A stretch of DNA of 64,000 nucleotides from Terribacillus saccharophilus (GTDB lineage Bacteria > Bacillota > Bacilli > Bacillales > Amphibacillaceae), in NCBI GenBank assembly GCA_900110015.1, contig FOCD01000001.1, forward strand, positions 1,167,994 through 1,231,993. The letters run 5' to 3'. The translations under genes and the position numbers were made by a program. How positions within the stretch are numbered: position 1 is the stretch's first letter; every line of letters begins with the position of its first letter. Below the pieces are notes generated by a model. It saw only the letters and a list, made by a program, of their open reading frames with translations, did not search any database and was not told the DNA's origin. Below are positions 34,538-42,146 of this stretch, piece after piece.

Positions 34538-35895
34538 CATTTTCTCTTTAGATTATATCCTATAACAAGTATCAGTACCCATATTGGCAATATATAAAGA
34601 GCCAGACGATAATCCGGAATAAAGCCCATAATAACAATTACCGCTATTAGGAATAGCAGTACGACATAATTGGATAACGGATACAGCGGCATCTTAAAGG
34701 ATAGCTTGCTTGCTGCTTTCTTACCTATGCGCTTACGAAATGCCAAATGAATAGTAACAATCATTATCCAATTGATGATGCCTGCAACCGTTGCGATTGC
34801 CATCACGTAGCTGAATACCTTTTCCGGGAATAAGAAGTTGATAATAACAGCAATTCCTGCTACTCCTGAAGAGAGTAAAATAGCTGGTACTGGTGCTCCT
34901 GTCCGGTTCCCCACTCGCTGTAAGAACTGCGGTGCGTTGCCTTGCTTTGCTAAGGAGTGCAACATGCGGCCATTGCTGTACAAACTGCTATTATGCGCTG
35001 AAATAGCTGCAGTCAAAACAACAAGATTCAATATTCCAGCTGCTGCCGGTATACCGATACCATCGAGTATTTGGACAAATGGACTGCTTTCCCCATCAAT
35101 TTGATTCCATGGGAAGATAGACATAATTACGAGTAATGCACCCACATAGAAAATCAGGATACGGTAAACAACTTGATTTATTGCTTTTGGAATAGTCTTT
35201 TTTGGGGTATCAACTTCCCCACCTGTAATACCTACTAGCTCAACGCCACCGAAGCTGAACATAACGAGTACAAGTGAGAGAAGAACACCTGTCATTCCGT
35301 TCGGCAGGAAGCCTCCTTCATCAAAAAGATTTGAGAATCCGATCGGTACACCGTTATTTCCTATTCCTGTGAAGATGATTATCAAGCCGAGAATTATCAT
35401 GCCAATAATAGCTACCACTTTGATCAGTGCGAAATAAAACTCGAATTCGCCAAATAGCTTTACACTTAATAAGTTGACACAAGTAATTAAGATAAGGAAT
35501 GCGAAAGCAGTTACCCAAGTTGGTATGTCCGGAAACCAATATTGGACATATATGCCGACGACCGTCAACTCAGCCATCGTCACTGCTACATAATTAAACC
35601 AATAGTTCCATCCGGAGAAGAATCCGAAAAAGTCTCCTAAGTTTTCATAAGCATAATAACTGATTGAACCAGAGTTTGGCGTATCAACAGAAAGCTCACC
35701 CAAGGCCCGCATGATAAAGTAAATCATCAAACCGCCTATCAGATAAGCAAGTGCAATAGCCGGCCCTGCTAATCCAATAGCAGAAGCAGAACCATAAAAT
35801 AAACCAGTTCCAATTGCTCCGCCTAATGCAATCATCTGCACATGACGGTTTTTCAATCCTTTATGTAAATCATTTGATCGGTTGTTTCGTCCCAT
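34537..35895 (-). CDS. amino-acid permease (AAT family, APC superfamily)
   Basis: This is a 12-helix cation-coupled amino-acid importer. It starts HVQMIALGGAIGTGLFYGSASAI, the AAT-family signature in helix 1, and contains ELSVDTPNSGSISYYAYENLGDFFGFFSGWNYW and VELVGITGGEVDTPKKTIPKAI. It is 452 residues, full length. The substrate is not certain; members of this family carry proline, gamma-aminobutyrate, or aromatic or branched amino acids. It is a single gene with a good aaggggc site upstream. Confidence 0.92.
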   Translation of the reverse strand: MGRNNRSNDLHKGLKNRHVQMIALGGAIGTGLFYGSASAIGLAGPAIALAYLIGGLMIYFIMRALGELSVDTPNSGSISYYAYENLGDFFGFFSGWNYWFNYVAVTMAELTVVGIYVQYWFPDIPTWVTAFAFLILITCVNLLSVKLFGEFEFYFALIKVVAIIGMIILGLIIIFTGIGNNGVPIGFSNLFDEGGFLPNGMTGVLLSLVLVMFSFGGVELVGITGGEVDTPKKTIPKAINQVVYRILIFYVGALLVIMSIFPWNQIDGESSPFVQILDGIGIPAAAGILNLVVLTAAISAHNSSLYSNGRMLHSLAKQGNAPQFLQRVGNRTGAPVPAILLSSGVAGIAVIINFLFPEKVFSYVMAIATVAGIINWIMIVTIHLAFRKRIGKKAASKLSFKMPLYPLSNYVVLLFLIAVIVIMGFIPDYRLALYILPIWVLILVIGYNLKRK

Positions 35896-36231
35896 GTCAA
35901 AGCCCCTTACTACATTAAACTCATCTCTTGCCTCTAGTACATTCTTGAACGACTACATAATATTGTACTTAGGCTATAATAACAATATTTTCATCAAAAT
36001 ACACACCTAGCTATAAAACAGCTTGAGGTTAACTACTCAAATTCTTTTAAATATATTTAAATGATTAATTACATCGATTTCTTAAAAATTGAATATAAAG
36101 TCTAGAATAGCTTGGACTTAGAACACTCATAAAATTCTACCATGATTTTTCATATTGAGCTCATTACACAATGCAATTATTAATTTGGTAATCCTTAAAA
36201 CACCTTTGTCACCTTAATCACCTAAAACAGA
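35896..36231. other. AT-rich gap next to the island border
   Basis: No gene is seen. The region holds the promoter of the permease gene and runs to the terminator and partial tRNA sequence that mark the left end of the island. Confidence 0.5.
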
Positions 36232-36274
36232 AAAAAGCTTGGCACCCTAATATACTAAGGGTGCCAAGCTTTTT
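36232..36274. terminator. hairpin beside the partial tRNA
   Basis: aaaaagcttggcaccct and agggtgccaagcttttt arms lie just outside the partial tRNA-Val copy, as the hairpin at 40973 lies beside the full one. Confidence 0.85.
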
Positions 36275-36277
36275 CAA

Positions 36278-36323
36278 TTAGTGATTCCGACTGGACTCGA
36301 ACCAGCGACCCCTACCCTGTCAA
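36278..36323. repeat. attachment-site-like repeat: 3' part of tRNA-Val (left copy)
   Basis: These 46 bases are identical to 41020-41065, which is the 3' part of the full tRNA-Val gene. The copy lacks the 5' half of the tRNA, so it cannot be a working tRNA. Integrases that target tRNA 3' ends leave exactly this pattern. The flanking DNA to about 36440 has gttagca repeats of the kind seen beside integrase genes, but no integrase frame remains. Confidence 0.85.
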
Positions 36324-36766
36324 TTTTGTTATAGACGTAAATAGCGTATTTTAAGGGGTTTTTCTGTCCATATAGTCCATTAATTCCGTTAAAATCAGTT
36401 CAAAAAAATAATTACGTTAGCATTGACGTTAGCAAATGGCCCTTTGTCCATCTGTATTAGTGAAATCAGAAAAACAGCACTAATACAGTTATCCTCAAAA
36501 AGTCTCGACTTCGTCTACTATGATTCAATACATATTGCAAATGCAGGCTTCACTATTTGAAGATTAATTTGTCATAGACTGCTTATGGCCATTTAAATAA
36601 AATGTATTTTTACAACGTCGTATCCTCACATCTCCATATTCAATGGTAATTATACCCAAGACAAAAGAACAGTTTTTTGTAAATATCCACTATATCCCTG
36701 TGATGGTAGTATCTGTTTTTGTATAATTTTATGCAGTAAGCATCATAAGAGCGGAGGTATTACTCT

Positions 36767-37435
36767 GTGAAAACTAAATTTCTAATACTAATATTATTAA
36801 CAGCGTTTGTGTTAGGAGGATGTAGTATGTCAAACGGAAAAGGATCTGCTTCACCTTCCGAGATGGATCCACAAGATTTACCGGATGTACCGGCATTTCA
36901 AAATGAATTTACTCGTGATTTTCTTACATCAACAGAACCGGTTCGAGAAGGATATTACCCGTTTGAAGCGAAGTCCGGGAAATTTACAATGGATTTCCCA
37001 GGAGATATGAATATAGTTGAGAGAAGTTATAATAAATCCTCAAAGAATGACAGTGAATTTCTCACTATATCTCATACCGATGAAAGCCTTGACGTATTCA
37101 CCAATATACAATTAAAATACTATGGTTTTATGAGTGACGTGGAGTCAACTAAGGATGGACTGTCCGCTAAGAGAAATGAAGAACTTCAATTTCAGTCAAA
37201 AAACACTGAATTTGGGGGACAGAACATTGAAGTTGCTGATTATACTGATGGAATCAATCCTGGATTTGCGACATTGATTTGGAATGATAATAACGAGAAC
37301 ATACAGATATTCACTAGTATGATCTGTGGTGATAACCTTTCTTCAGATGAGTGCTCAAAATTAGTAGAGGATGAAAAAGAAAGGGTATTAAATATATTCC
37401 AATCCATAAAGTTGACGCAGAATGAAGGTGAGTGA
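36767..37435 (+). CDS. hypothetical lipoprotein, 222 aa
   Basis: The signal peptide MKTKFLILILLTAFVLGGC has a lipobox at LGGC. The mature protein is acidic, with a strand-rich middle (KFTMDFPGDMNIVERSYN, FLTISHTDESLDVFTNIQLKYY). It contains one later Cys pair (MICGDNLSSDEC). The family is not recognised. The start is a GTG behind ggagg. It is inside the tRNA-bounded segment, so it is probably cargo of the old element. Confidence 0.7.
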   Translation: MKTKFLILILLTAFVLGGCSMSNGKGSASPSEMDPQDLPDVPAFQNEFTRDFLTSTEPVREGYYPFEAKSGKFTMDFPGDMNIVERSYNKSSKNDSEFLTISHTDESLDVFTNIQLKYYGFMSDVESTKDGLSAKRNEELQFQSKNTEFGGQNIEVADYTDGINPGFATLIWNDNNENIQIFTSMICGDNLSSDECSKLVEDEKERVLNIFQSIKLTQNEGE

Positions 37436-37454
37436 TTTGATAGAGTTAGTACAT

Positions 37455-37680
37455 TTAGAATCCCTAATAGCATCACAAAACAGCGGCACCAAAGATAACA
37501 GTGAACACTTTGTAGAATGCCTCTCCTCCGACATCACCCTCAAACATTTTATATCTACATAGCTCAAAATATTCATTAAAAAGCGCAACCATGCCCATAA
37601 ATGAACTAACAAAAAAAGCAGGCGAACTTGTACCGTCAGTTCCTACATGAGTTATCAAGATAAACCCTATAAAAGCTATA
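37455..37680 (-). pseudogene. C-terminal fragment of an unidentified membrane protein
   Basis: The minus strand reads FIGFILITHVGTDGTSSPAFFVSSFMGMVALFNEYFELCRYKMFEGDVGGEAFYKVFTVIFGAAVL before a stop. The pattern is two membrane helices with a loop. There is no start or ribosome binding site; the next DNA upstream is the nuclease remnant. It may be the end of a fused or replaced gene. I cannot name it. Confidence 0.35.
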
Positions 37681-37694
37681 TACGTTTATAGGAG

Positions 37695-37862
37695 GAACTT
37701 GCTGATTCGGACTCGGAGTCATTATTCCCGGTTAGTCCAAGTAATTCGTTTACTTCTTCAGGGTTCACATAAATATATCAAGGATCTTGTTACCCATTAA
37801 AGTATAGGTATACTGATTGCTTGAAGGAATCTGGGTTCCCGTATCCGAATCCCTGGCTCCAG
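37695..37862 (-). pseudogene. internal remnant of a nuclease-like lipoprotein gene (echo 3)
   Basis: The DNA matches positions 39862-40030 of the intact nuclease gene, which encode QIPSSYQYTYTLNGNKI and NVNPDEVNESLGLTGN. Several small indels break the frame. The match stops abruptly at about 37862, where DNA for an ArdC-like N-terminus begins, so the two are joined end to end. Confidence 0.75.
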
Positions 37863-38029
37863 CAGGATTGTATTTATTCCTCTGTAAGGCTCGTTTACTG
37901 ACCATATGATAGCTCCGCCGTTCTTTCAAGGCTTTCTCCAAGGTAATTTACAAGATTCTGGTTTTGTGATAATTTGCTCCGTTACGATGTTATATACGGT
38001 TTTATTAGTTCTGCGCTTTTCGTTTTCAT
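37863..38029 (-). pseudogene. ArdC-like (DUF1738) antirestriction protein, N-terminal fragment
   Basis: An ATG at 38029 follows aaaggagg. In shifted frames the DNA encodes YNIVTEQIITKPESCKLPWRKP and then KNGGAIIWSVNEPYRGINTILLEPG, the typical single-strand-DNA-binding start of ArdC/DUF1738 proteins carried by conjugative elements and plasmids. Two frame changes occur within 60 codons and the metallopeptidase part is missing. It is direct evidence that mobile-element DNA once occupied this island. Confidence 0.7.
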
Positions 38030-38296
38030 TGTTCTTCCTCCTTTGTCACTTGATATTGAACTGACGATACTTTGATCGGAACAGGGAAAGGCATACGGTA
38101 CCTACCCTATTCCAATCTTAGACGAGTTGACAAGCTATACAATTCGGAAGCCAAAGGAGAAAAATGAAGTAAAAAAAGACTAGGGCGTTTTTCCCCGGTC
38201 TGATTTCCGTTTTGACCTATTGGTATCCAGATATAAACAAGATAATAGAATTACAGGAACATGTCCAGTAACCATATTTTAGGAGGTAATAACAAC

Positions 38297-39073
38297 ATGT
38301 CTTTGAATTTTGCTAGTAAGTTCTCAATAGCAGCCATCTTGTTTTCGTTAATTTTTGTTTCCCTCAACATCAATGTATCTGCTGAAAGTACCCCTGTCCC
38401 TGAAGAATCTAGTTCCCCCGAAGCATATGCAAAGTATCTAGAAAGTAAAACTAAAGAATTTGGACTTGCAAGCAGTGCTTCTGACAATGAAGCAAAAGAA
38501 GCTCTTGACGCATTTAATTCATTGAATCGAGATGAACAAGAGAGGTATTTGAGCACTATTAATGACCCAGAAATATTAAAGGATATTTATCAGACAATCG
38601 GTAATATAAAGCTAGATGAAGATCAAGACGCTGTTACGGAAGAATTGTATGGTGGTTATGTAAAAGTGACAATGGAAAGAAACGACTATAAAGGTTTCAG
38701 TGTCCAAGATACCTTTGAAGAAACAGCAGACGTTAATACTACGGTAGAGATTGCAGCAGTAAATGTGGTACAGTTGAATATTTACATGCAGTATACGACT
38801 GAAAATGATCCTGGACAAAGCTGCTGTACCGTTAGTTCTGTAAATAGTACAAGTCATGCTGTTGTACAAAACTACATTCCTATTCAAACTTTGAATGCCA
38901 CACCTCGTGAGCCTTACATTTCTGGTGATACATCAGCTATATTCTCAGTATTATATACCTTAAGCTTAAGCTACAATGACATTAGTGTAACCGACGGAAG
39001 CTTTGTGCATCAGTTAACCGGAACTGGAGCAGGAAGTAGTTTTGCAGAAATCACGAATAGAAATCTAGACTAA
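38297..39073 (+). CDS. secreted protein of unknown function
   Basis: The signal peptide (FSIAAILFSLIFVSLNINVSAES) has a likely cut after VSA. The N-terminal part is helical (EAYAKYLESKTKEFGLASSASDNEAKEALDAFNSLNRDEQERYL). The C-terminal 150 residues are strand-rich with QSCCTVSS and repeated Thr/Ser/Asn. Start 38297 is behind taggaggt. I do not recognise the family; secreted bacteriocin-like or surface proteins are possible. Its last 75 bases recur at 25.9 kb. A terminator follows directly. Confidence 0.7.
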   Translation: MSLNFASKFSIAAILFSLIFVSLNINVSAESTPVPEESSSPEAYAKYLESKTKEFGLASSASDNEAKEALDAFNSLNRDEQERYLSTINDPEILKDIYQTIGNIKLDEDQDAVTEELYGGYVKVTMERNDYKGFSVQDTFEETADVNTTVEIAAVNVVQLNIYMQYTTENDPGQSCCTVSSVNSTSHAVVQNYIPIQTLNATPREPYISGDTSAIFSVLYTLSLSYNDISVTDGSFVHQLTGTGAGSSFAEITNRNLD

Positions 39074-39075
39074 TA

Positions 39076-39109
39076 AATAAAAGAATCCCATAAACGGGAT
39101 TCTTTTATT
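39076..39109. terminator. bidirectional terminator
   Basis: aataaaagaatccc and gggattcttttatt arms lie between the convergent secreted-protein and small membrane-protein genes. Confidence 0.85.
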
Positions 39110-39341
39110 TATTACGCCTATCTCCGAACAATTCGTTAAGAATCAATATTAATGCGCCTAATATGAGGCAACCTATAATAGCAATGTCTATTTCGATTGG
39201 TGTCTGCCCCATCATTGCTTCCCAATTTAATATAGCAGCATCCTGAAATGATGCGGTAAGTATAGCAGTGCCTATCATTTTACCTATACTCAACAGTGCA
39301 GAAATAAATAACAAAGAAACACCAATTATAGTTCGATTCAA
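39105..39341 (-). CDS. small two-helix membrane protein, 78 aa
   Basis: It starts at a TTG behind ggggaggt. Two hydrophobic segments (IIGVSLLFISALLSIGKMIGTAILTA and IDIAIIGCLILGALILILNEL) are joined by a short loop, with a basic end DRRNK. The gene ends against the 38.3-kb secreted protein. A role as an immunity or partner protein is conceivable by size and position, but nothing in the sequence proves it. Confidence 0.65.
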   Translation of the reverse strand: MNRTIIGVSLLFISALLSIGKMIGTAILTASFQDAAILNWEAMMGQTPIEIDIAIIGCLILGALILILNELFGDRRNK

Positions 39342-39511
39342 CTGTCTACCTCCCCAAATCTTATAATTACATCTTCCCTAAATCTCATTAAAATAACTTT
39401 AAGATTTGGAAAATAACATTTGGCTGTCACCAGCTATTGTCAAAGTAATTAAATTGATCAAATTAGACTGTATGAATATATTCTTTCTTCAATTTAAGAG
39501 AATTTCACTAT

Positions 39512-39558
39512 AACAAAGTAGTAGCGCCGGGGTAAAACACCGGCGCTACTACTTTGTT
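39512..39558. repeat. perfect 19-bp inverted repeat
   Basis: Arms 39512-39530 and 39540-39558 (aacaaagtagtagcgccgg and its exact complement) flank a 9-base loop. There is no T-run after it. It may be a terminator for the nuclease gene or the small membrane-protein region; its GC-rich centre stands out in AT-rich DNA. Confidence 0.7.
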
Positions 39559-39694
39559 GAAACTACTTTTATATCTTATTCATCAACATCTATATCCAGA
39601 ATAAATAATACTGTAGCTACACCGAATGCTAGATTGGCCTATTCATGTATAAGGCATTATAAAACTGAACCATTCTGGGTAAAAATTAATAAGC

Positions 39695-40657
39695 TTACTC
39701 GCCTACCATACCGTCGTTATCATTATCTTTCATATACTTATACAACCAATGATCACTCGTTATTGGCATACTGAATCCTGCTGCTTTTGCTTCTGCGATT
39801 GTAACCTGTCCATTACCGTTTGTATCAACACTAGAAAGATCCCCTTCATTTGTGGAGGAACTTGCTAATTCGGACTCAGAGTCCATATTTCCAGTTAGTC
39901 CAAGTGATTCGTTTACTTCATCAGGGTTCACATTGTCAAATGTATCAACGATCTTGTTACCATTTAAAGTATAGGTATACTGATAACTTGAAGGAATCTG
40001 CGTTTCCTTATTCGGATAGGTAATAAGGGCTTCAAAATTAGTGGCTCCACCTGCATCACGAATACTTTTTTCCATATACGCTTGATCACCATGTCGATTG
40101 AGCGTGCTGTCTTGAGGAGTTATATTATAAGCATTCGATACCCCTCCGAGAGAATCAGCAATGATATGTCCTTCATCTAAATCTGCTCTTTCGACACCAG
40201 GAACCTTTGCCTCATCTGAGTAGTATCTGCCAGACGATGTTACAGGTTCAGTACTGTCATCTTGTACAATAATTTCGTCAGCAATGACACGTACTAATTG
40301 CCCGTATTCGTTAGTAAATGCCCAATAAACACGTTCCCCAAAACCAATGTCAACGACGACTTTCGGTTGACGATAGCCAGACAAATTACCACCATCGACT
40401 TCAAGAATATCGTATCCCGGAAACTCTTCTTCATTTGCTCCGATTGCGGTTTCCTCTACATCAGACTCCTCTCCTTCTGGTTCATCCCCAACCTCCGTAA
40501 CAGCTTCTTCCTTTTCACTTTTTGTATCTGGATTCTCTGCTGCTACTACTTTAGAAACTGTTTCTTTATCGCTAGTAGCTGCATCTTCTACATTGGTACA
40601 ACCAACCATAAAAATAATTGTTAAAAGTAAGACTAAATAGTTCATTTTCTTCTTCAT
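39695..40657 (-). CDS. DNA/RNA non-specific nuclease-like lipoprotein with calcium-loop tail
   Basis: It is a lipoprotein (signal MKKKMNYLVLLLTIIFMVGC) with an acidic linker (about 25-85). Next comes a domain with GYDILEVDGGNLSGYRQP and ERADLDEGHIIADSLGGVSNAYNITPQDSTLNRHGDQAYMEK, which fits the Endonuclease_NS_2 type: a D-x-GH catalytic stretch, an N in NITPQ and a second N/H. The tail has two EF-hand-like loops, DTNGNGQVTIAEA and DNDNDGMVGE, as in Excalibur-type ends. The enzyme is expected outside the cell. 320 residues; starts behind gggagag. Three partial copies lie elsewhere in the window. Confidence 0.82.
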   Translation of the reverse strand: MKKKMNYLVLLLTIIFMVGCTNVEDAATSDKETVSKVVAAENPDTKSEKEEAVTEVGDEPEGEESDVEETAIGANEEEFPGYDILEVDGGNLSGYRQPKVVVDIGFGERVYWAFTNEYGQLVRVIADEIIVQDDSTEPVTSSGRYYSDEAKVPGVERADLDEGHIIADSLGGVSNAYNITPQDSTLNRHGDQAYMEKSIRDAGGATNFEALITYPNKETQIPSSYQYTYTLNGNKIVDTFDNVNPDEVNESLGLTGNMDSESELASSSTNEGDLSSVDTNGNGQVTIAEAKAAGFSMPITSDHWLYKYMKDNDNDGMVGE

Positions 40658-40766
40658 TTTAGAACTCTCCCATAAGTTTCATATCAATCACTCTAAAAGT
40701 CTAGAATTTATAATCTTCAATATTGATATCCTAAATTCCAAGACAGTTAATACCTCTACATAAAAA

Positions 40767-40784
40767 ATCCCCCTAAGGGGATTC
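40767..40784. terminator. short hairpin
   Basis: aatccccctaaggggatt is preceded by six A's, so it could act as a terminator on the minus strand upstream of the nuclease gene. Confidence 0.5.
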
Positions 40785-40972
40785 ATACAGTTCCTGACCT
40801 CATTTTAATATACTCCTACCTGCACTTATTCTTTGATAGACATCTTCTCTAACCCAATTACGCGCAGTAACTACCTGATTCCCAACTGGTCTTCGTACAT
40901 TGTACAAATTTTTCGTTAGCAAAATGTTAGCATTTCAATCTATGCCAGTTAATTTCAGCTAACAAGCATACA

Positions 40973-41016
40973 AAAAAGGCTTGAACCCTTATGTACCAAG
41001 GGTTGCAAGCCTTTTT
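40973..41016 (-). terminator. terminator of tRNA-Val
   Basis: aaaaaggcttg-aaccct and agggtt-caagccttttt arms lie just after the 3' end of the tRNA on the minus strand. Confidence 0.8.
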
Positions 41017-41019
41017 AAG

Positions 41020-41065
41020 TTAGTGATTCCGACTGGACTCGAACCAGCGACCCCTACCCTGTCAA
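41020..41065. repeat. attachment-site-like repeat (right copy, within tRNA-Val)
   Basis: This is identical over 46 bases to 36278-36323. It covers the 3' end of the tRNA through the anticodon loop. The two copies bound a segment of about 4.7 kb. Confidence 0.85.
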
Positions 41066-41096
41066 GGTAATGCTCTCCCAACTGAGCTACGGAATC
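41024..41096 (-). tRNA. tRNA-Val (anticodon GAC)
   Basis: All arms fold: acceptor gattccg with cggaatc and discriminator A, D-arm agctcagttgggagagc, anticodon arm ttacc-ttgacag-ggtag with anticodon GAC, and T-arm ctggttcgagtccag. It is 73 bases with no encoded CCA. Confidence 0.95.
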
Positions 41097-41279
41097 GATA
41101 TGTAATGTAACGTCTTGTATTATTTTATAAAAGATACATAGGCTTGTCAACGCTTTTAAGAAAAGTTAATTCGGGTAATCTAAAACACATAAATTGACTT
41201 CCTATTATAAGGAGCGTATAGTACCAAAGATAACCTGTTGGTTTTTATAAAACCCATGAGTTTTAAGTGAGGTGATGTG

Positions 41280-42134
41280 ATGGATCGTAAAACAGAAATT
41301 ATACTTGCTGCAAAGCATAAGTTTGCAGAGTTCGGCTTCCAGCAAGTATCGATGCAGTCGATTGCGGAGGCTTGTAAAATATCGAAGGCTTCTATATATA
41401 AGTTGTTCGATTCTAAGGAAGCTTTGCTGAATGAGCTTATTCAATACAATCATCAGCAGCTGACAAATAAGGCCGCTTTGATAGAGGCTGACAAGAGCTT
41501 GTCCCCTGCTGCGCGATTTGAACGGAAGATTGTGATGGAGATTGATTCTTTTAAAGAAAACAAACATCTCATTCAAATGCTGATGTTTTCCCCTCCTTTT
41601 AAGGAATCGTCTGAGCTGCAGCGGCATATGAACAATGTTCGCGCTATTCTAATCAAGTGGCATCAGGATATGCTGCTGAATCTTTATGGAGATAAAGTGG
41701 AGCCATTCAAATGGGATATGACGCTCAATCTATTGGGGTTGCTAAACCCTTATTTAAAAATGATGGCAGATGGTGCAATTCTACGAGATCCTGCAGATGT
41801 TGCACATGAATTGAAGCTAGTAATGGATGCAATAGTTAAAGACAAGCTGACACGTCCTCCACTTCTTAATGAGCAGCATATCCAGTTGCATTTTCATGCT
41901 GATTTGCCAGATGCTCCTGGTAAAGAAGAATTACTGCATACAATTTTACAGCAAATACGCGGAATAACTGTAACCGACTTACAGGACAGTTCGCTGACAG
42001 AAGCTGTTGATCATTTGGAGAAAGAATTACTTAAAACTAAGCCTGCTTCCTATTTGATTGAAGCGCTGCTAACTTACTTAGATCAACACAATACTTTGAA
42101 AGAAAGTATCCGAGCAATTCGGCTACTGTTATGA
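41280..42134 (+). CDS. TetR-family transcriptional regulator
   Basis: The N-terminal helix-turn-helix reads MDRKTEIILAAKHKFAEFGFQQVSMQSIAEACKISKASIYKLFDSKEALLNELI. The long C-terminal ligand domain makes it 284 residues, larger than the usual 190-220. It precedes the drug-efflux gene by 12 bases, so both are one operon and the regulator likely represses it. The start at 41280 (or the GTG one codon earlier) follows gaggtgat. The ligand is unknown. Confidence 0.93.
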   Translation: MDRKTEIILAAKHKFAEFGFQQVSMQSIAEACKISKASIYKLFDSKEALLNELIQYNHQQLTNKAALIEADKSLSPAARFERKIVMEIDSFKENKHLIQMLMFSPPFKESSELQRHMNNVRAILIKWHQDMLLNLYGDKVEPFKWDMTLNLLGLLNPYLKMMADGAILRDPADVAHELKLVMDAIVKDKLTRPPLLNEQHIQLHFHADLPDAPGKEELLHTILQQIRGITVTDLQDSSLTEAVDHLEKELLKTKPASYLIEALLTYLDQHNTLKESIRAIRLLL

Positions 42135-42146
42135 GGAGGAAGACAA

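Noticed and set aside
36330-36440. C-terminal end of an integrase next to the left att copy
   Set aside because: Short readable pieces on the minus strand (ending FANVNANVI and LMDYMDRKTP) look suggestive but are too short and out of frame to claim.
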